This document shows positions 6,163-9,292 of a stretch of 9,292 nucleotides of DNA, piece after piece. Position 1 is the first letter of the stretch, and each line of letters starts with the position of its first letter. The notes below the pieces were generated by a model. That model was not told the origin of the DNA and searched no databases. It was given only the letters and a program-made list of their open reading frames with translations. The DNA is taken from positions 1 through 9,292 of the forward strand of contig JACMIS010000559.1 of assembly GCA_014381035.1 (NCBI GenBank). The letters run 5' to 3'. Source of the stretch: Armatimonadota bacterium (GTDB taxonomy: Bacteria; Armatimonadota; Armatimonadia; Armatimonadales; Armatimonadaceae). Both the position numbers and the translations under genes were made by a program.

Positions 6163-7215
6163 ATGTTTGATAGCGAAGCACAAATTACAACGAATCTGAC
6201 TGAGCTGGAAGCCACAACTATCGAGCGAATCCTGACCGAAGGACGTGCGGGAGAGACGGATGATGGTGCACTCGCACCAGCGCGAGGAACGGTCACTTCC
6301 AAAATCGAGGAGATGTTCTACGAGAATTATCTGCGCTATTTCGCGAACGCCGAAGCGAAACGTCGCTGGCACATGGAGCGGGATATTCCGTGGGAAAAGA
6401 CAACGCAGAACTGTTCCGACACCACCGCGTTTATCGTGGAATCGTTCACGGCGGTCGAGATGTTTCTTCCGGATTACACGCATAAGATCATGGAACTGGT
6501 GCGCAAATCGCGCGGGCGAGCCATGTTCCAAGCCAACTGGGGCTATGAGGAATCGAAGCACAGCATGGTTCTGGAGGAGTGGTTGATCCGATCCGGCAAG
6601 CGGACGGAAGAACAAGTGCGGGAGTTCGAGAAGCAACTACTCGGTGCCGAATGGGACTTACCGTTCGAGTCTCCCCGTCAGATGATCATCTATACGATGA
6701 TTCAGGAGATGGCGACCGGCTTGAACTACACGAATTTACGTCGGCGCGTCGAGGAGGAAGGCGACGAAGCACTCGTGAGGACCCTCCGCTGGGTGTCTTC
6801 CGACGAATCGGCGCACTACAACTTCTTCCGAAAAGGCGTTAAGGCATACCTCCAGCTAGAGCCGGACGAGACCATAGCGGATATTAAATTCGTTTTTCAA
6901 AACTTTGTCATGCCCGCCCAGGCATTAATACCTGGTTGGACGGAAAGAGGCGCGTCTATTGAGGCGTCTGGAATCTACACACCCAAAGTATACCTGACGA
7001 AGATCTATCGCCCGGTTTTGGAGGATCTCGGGATCACTCGCCAGCAACTCAAGGAAGCCGGGATTCCGGGGCGCGAGGCGGACTTCATCTGGGATAAGCG
7101 CGAAGCACAGGAAGCGGACGCAAAACTGGCACGGTTCAACCGCACCGTGGCGGTTCCGGCGTTCCCTGCTCCCCTACGAGCTGCGGGTCGTCAAACCGTG
7201 GCTACGGTAGCGTAG
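6163..7215 (+). CDS. Soluble diiron acyl-ACP desaturase
   Basis: 350 residues, fatty acid desaturase type 2 family (plant stearoyl-ACP desaturase, mycobacterial DesA). The family inserts a cis double bond into acyl-ACP using O2 and reduced ferredoxin. All six diiron ligands expected for the family can be placed: Glu99 (VEMFLP), Glu130 and His133 (EESKH), Glu182 (IQEMAT), Glu215 and His218 (DESAH). There is no membrane segment. The N-terminal 40 residues and the Ala/Val-rich C-terminal 30 residues are less conserved tails. No strong ribosome site precedes the ATG. No ferredoxin or ferredoxin reductase gene is in the window, so the electron donor is elsewhere. The position and chain length of desaturation cannot be read from the sequence. 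The stop overlaps the 3' end of the convergent methyltransferase gene by 14 nt. Confidence 0.93.
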   Translation: MFDSEAQITTNLTELEATTIERILTEGRAGETDDGALAPARGTVTSKIEEMFYENYLRYFANAEAKRRWHMERDIPWEKTTQNCSDTTAFIVESFTAVEMFLPDYTHKIMELVRKSRGRAMFQANWGYEESKHSMVLEEWLIRSGKRTEEQVREFEKQLLGAEWDLPFESPRQMIIYTMIQEMATGLNYTNLRRRVEEEGDEALVRTLRWVSSDESAHYNFFRKGVKAYLQLEPDETIADIKFVFQNFVMPAQALIPGWTERGASIEASGIYTPKVYLTKIYRPVLEDLGITRQQLKEAGIPGREADFIWDKREAQEADAKLARFNRTVAVPAFPAPLRAAGRQTVATVA

Positions 7216-8305
7216 TCAGTGCGACGGTGATCTCGCTCCGGTTATGAAACAAATGTCGTGCTCCGACAACGGTGAATCCGCTGGCAAGACGGTTTATATC
7301 CGTGCGCACGAATTTGAGCAACGTTTGCCCCGACACCTCATGTCGGGGTAACTTTAATGTAATGATCCCGATACCACCGGGTTTGAGTGACGAGCGCAAC
7401 GCAAGCATGGCAATCACCGAGTCCCGCGCATCCATCGTCAGATCGTTCACCATAACGTCGAACGATCCGGTCGGGCGATAATACTGGATGGCGTGATGGA
7501 TGTATTCCACACCGGAGTCGGTTAGAAGTCGCTCGTCCAGATCCGCAGGGTCTACCGCGATCACGCGCAAATTCTTTTGACGCAAAACTCGTGTCCATCC
7601 GCCGGGAGCCGCCCCGATGTCCAGCGCAATCCCGGTTGGCGGCAACTCGGACCCGAATACTTCCAGTGCTTCCAGTAGTTTGAACTCACTCCGGGAGATT
7701 TGCCCCTCTTCTCGCTTGAACCGCCGCTCTCCTCCGGGCCACGGACTGCGATTTTGCCGGGTCAGGGACGCACCGATGAACGCAGTATCCGCCGTACAAC
7801 AAACGGAAACCACCTGTTCGGGGGCGCGTGCGTCGAGCATGGCTCCGGTACGTTGCGTGACCTCCTCGAAAAGCGCGCGGTTGAGGTGGGTTCGTGTATA
7901 CTCGCGGGATACCGTGTCACCCAGTAGCCGGGTTTGCACACTGATGGTTTGTGCCGGGTCAACTTGTGCGGACAACTCGCCGACGGCGTGTTGTAAAGAA
8001 GCTATGTCCTGCTCTCCCCCGGTCAACGCCACCGTTCGTTGTACGGGGGAAAGATGGCGCAGGAAAATCGGGCGGGTCCGGTCCAGGCGTGACACGCACG
8101 CTTCGAAGTTTACGGGAAGCGCGGCGAGAGCGACCCCCGCCTCTTCACCGGGGTCGGATTCCAGCCACAAGAACGGCGGGATGTGCGGGAAGATTTCGCG
8201 TATTTCCGCCTCCGCGACGAGTTTGACATCGGCACCGAAAGAAAAAAGAACGAAGTCGCTCTGTGGTGTCGTAACGTTTGGATGAGCGGTATTCATGGGC
8301 GGCAC
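7202..8305 (-). CDS. RlmM-like FtsJ-fold 23S rRNA 2'-O-ribose methyltransferase
   Basis: 367 residues, nearly the same length as E. coli RlmM (366), which methylates the ribose of C2498 in 23S rRNA. The C-terminal Rossmann domain has SRSEFKL, S-adenosylmethionine motif I D229-IGAAPGG-W237, DVMVND288, ITLK318LP and HNRSE358ITV. These give the K209-D288-K318-E358 tetrad of FtsJ/RrmJ-type 2'-O-methyltransferases. The closing ARHLFHNRSEITV strongly resembles the ARQLYHDREEVTV ending of E. coli RlmM. Residues 1-170 are diverged and would correspond to the THUMP-containing RNA-binding part. The start is GTG (complement of 8303-8305) with AAGGGA 10 nt upstream; the ATG three codons later at 8296 is an alternative, favoured if the TACAAT box before it is a leaderless promoter. 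The exact target nucleotide in this organism is inferred. Confidence 0.9.
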   Translation of the reverse strand: MPPMNTAHPNVTTPQSDFVLFSFGADVKLVAEAEIREIFPHIPPFLWLESDPGEEAGVALAALPVNFEACVSRLDRTRPIFLRHLSPVQRTVALTGGEQDIASLQHAVGELSAQVDPAQTISVQTRLLGDTVSREYTRTHLNRALFEEVTQRTGAMLDARAPEQVVSVCCTADTAFIGASLTRQNRSPWPGGERRFKREEGQISRSEFKLLEALEVFGSELPPTGIALDIGAAPGGWTRVLRQKNLRVIAVDPADLDERLLTDSGVEYIHHAIQYYRPTGSFDVMVNDLTMDARDSVIAMLALRSSLKPGGIGIITLKLPRHEVSGQTLLKFVRTDINRLASGFTVVGARHLFHNRSEITVALTTLP

Positions 8306-8374
8306 ATTGTATCATTCCCTTCCCAACGCGATGAAATAACCGGTGCTGATTTCATAGAAGTCAGTCCCCCGCGC

Positions 8375-8402
8375 TTGACTATGCCGCATACCGTGATATA
8401 CT
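8375..8402 (+). promoter_or_regulatory. Extended -10 sigma70-type promoter of the initiator tRNA
   Basis: TTGACT at 8375-8380 and TATACT at 8397-8402 are separated by 16 bp, with TGA directly before the -10 forming an extended -10. Transcription would start around 8409, a few bases before the tRNA 5' end at 8414. This is the best promoter in the window. Confidence 0.8.
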
Positions 8403-8413
8403 TTTCCTGTTGA

Positions 8414-8489
<76 letters not shown>

Positions 8490-8514
8490 AATACGTTGAA
8501 AGACGCACAAAAGG

Positions 8515-8552
8515 AAGAAGGTCGCAGTATCTACTGTGACCTTCTTTTTTGT
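8515..8552 (+). terminator. Strong rho-independent terminator of the tRNA gene
   Basis: Arms 8515-8529 and 8532-8546 pair over 15 bp with one G-U wobble and a tiny loop. A run of T from 8545 to 8550 follows. It lies 25 nt after the tRNA 3' end. Confidence 0.92.
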
Positions 8553-8795
8553 TTGCCCCTCTACTAATGTAGCGAAAGTATAGTGTAGTTGAAGAGTCAT
8601 CCGAAAGGCTAAGTTATGGCTATTAAATCGAGCTGAAAATCAGGTAAAAGGGCTAATTGAAAAACCCGACTTATGTTAGATGCGCGTTTTCAGGTACTCA
8701 GTTACAATCCCGTCAGAGCGGCAACCAACCCCGGAGTACATCTTCCAAACGATGACACGGATAAACCCTCGTACAATCGACACCTGGAGGACCTT
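8553..8795 (+). other. Leader region of the last gene, no gene seen
   Basis: About 240 nt, AT-richer than the coding parts, with no convincing open frame. TACAAT boxes occur at 8703-8708 and 8772-8777, but neither has a well-spaced -35 (ATGACA at 8752-8757 is only 14 bp from the second). A CCGAAAGG tetraloop hairpin and two copies of GGCTA lie around 8600-8625. I could not match the region to a known riboswitch. Confidence 0.4.
8786..8790 (+). promoter_or_regulatory. Shine-Dalgarno GGAGG of the last gene
   Basis: GGAGG ends 5 nt before the ATG at 8796, ideal spacing. It supports this start and suggests efficient translation. Confidence 0.8.
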
Positions 8796-9292
8796 ATGAA
8801 AACACTGACCCTGAAAACTGCACTGACACAACTATCCTTGATCGGTAGAATCGCCATTATCGCTGGATTGGCAATCGCGTCGTCACCGGTATCTGCCGAG
8901 TTTTATGCGGGAGATGCTTATGGAGCGAGAGTCTCGATCAATGCAACACTCGTAGGAGTTGGTGCTACCATCGTGGACAATCCTAACCTTCCCCTCTTCG
9001 GTAGCAACGTTGCTTTGACAAACCAGTTGCTCAACGCCGATGTCGAGGCAAGTGCAACGGGAACGCCGGTCAATGCCTTCGCTGTGCTTCAAGCGGATAC
9101 GATCAATACGTCCACTATCGGTACCGGCTCTGTCGCGACCAGCTTTGCCCAAATTGAAAACTTATCCCTTTTCCCGGATCTATCGCTCTCCGTTCCGAAT
9201 CCATTGTCGGAACTGTTCCCCCTGACGTTGAATCTCACGTCGCTGGTTACTGCGGACCTGATCCGTAGCACGACAACAGCAGATGAGTTCGG
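8796..9292 (+). CDS. Exported protein, choice-of-anchor-P-like, 3' end outside the window
   Basis: The reading frame is open from the ATG at 8796 to the window edge (165 codons) without a stop, behind a strong GGAGG. Residues 1-34 are a signal peptide: two Lys near the start, hydrophobic core IAIIAGLAIASS, cleavage after SPVSA34. The mature part (EFYAGDAYGARVSIN...) is rich in Ala, Thr, Ser, Val and Leu, has no cysteine, and looks like beta-rich repetitive secreted sequence. The opening, with an AYGARV-type strand followed by VGVGATIVDNPNLPLFG, resembles choice-of-anchor P family proteins, which carry a variable C-terminal sorting signal. That part is outside the window, so the anchoring type (PEP-CTERM, LPXTG or other) cannot be seen. 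The family call is from pattern memory. Confidence 0.82.
   Translation, partial: MKTLTLKTALTQLSLIGRIAIIAGLAIASSPVSAEFYAGDAYGARVSINATLVGVGATIVDNPNLPLFGSNVALTNQLLNADVEASATGTPVNAFAVLQADTINTSTIGTGSVATSFAQIENLSLFPDLSLSVPNPLSELFPLTLNLTSLVTADLIRSTTTADEF

Noticed and set aside
4763..7221. Shared 9-mer TAGTCAGTG at the stop of the TPR gene (4763) and of the desaturase gene (7213)
   Set aside because: Similarity ends after nine bases, and a stop codon accounts for three of them; probably chance.
7617..8285. + strand open frame of 222 codons
   Set aside because: Antisense to the RlmM-like gene, Ser/Arg/Pro-rich shadow translation without motifs.
8595..8660. CCGAAAGG hairpin considered as a cyclic-di-GMP (GEMM) riboswitch
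   Set aside because: The conserved GACGCAAAGCC-type segment that should follow the GAAA tetraloop helix is missing.

Overview
The window carries nine protein-coding genes, one of them cut off by the 3' edge, and one tRNA gene. Coding density is high, GC is moderate, and start codons are ATG or GTG. The gene content suggests a bacterium outside the well-studied phyla. I lean towards Armatimonadota, because an ankyrin/cyclase-fold secreted protein, a membrane-bound RsbW-type ATPase ending in ATLERGF...AGTLGQGF, and a choice-of-anchor-P-like exported protein occur together. This is recollection of family distribution and was not searched.

Layout. 8-1972 (+) encodes a secreted or periplasmic ankyrin-repeat protein fused to a CxxCH motif and a squalene-cyclase-like alpha/alpha toroid, followed by a likely intrinsic terminator. 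After about 330 non-coding bases comes a compact + strand cluster: a four-helix membrane protein with an RsbW/SpoIIAB-type ATPase domain (about 2306-3295), D-aminoacyl-tRNA deacylase dtd (3315-3773), and a TPR protein with an acidic head (3785-4765). Gaps are 19 and 11 nt. A 13-bp imperfect inverted repeat then separates this cluster from a convergent - strand pair: an isochorismatase-family cysteine hydrolase (5988-5401) and, downstream of it, a small exported Spy/CpxP-like helical protein (5285-4827).

The divergent spacer 5989-6162 holds two palindromes. It leads into a soluble diiron acyl-ACP desaturase (6163-7215), which overlaps tail-to-tail by 14 nt with a - strand RlmM-like FtsJ-fold rRNA 2'-O-methyltransferase (8305-7202). 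On the + strand follows a well-defined stand-alone initiator tRNA-fMet gene with an extended sigma70-type promoter and a strong rho-independent terminator. The last feature is the start of an exported protein (8796 to the edge) behind a roughly 240-nt AT-richer leader.

Functionally the region mixes translation quality and start functions (dtd, initiator tRNA, rRNA methyltransferase), fatty-acid desaturation, envelope proteins and a likely partner-switch or anti-sigma type regulator. I see no mobile element, CRISPR array, phage gene or convincing multi-gene defence system. The most unusual items are the ankyrin-CxxCH-cyclase-fold fusion, an initiator tRNA with C instead of A at the discriminator position, and TACAAT boxes placed so that dtd, and perhaps the rRNA methyltransferase, could be transcribed as leaderless messages.
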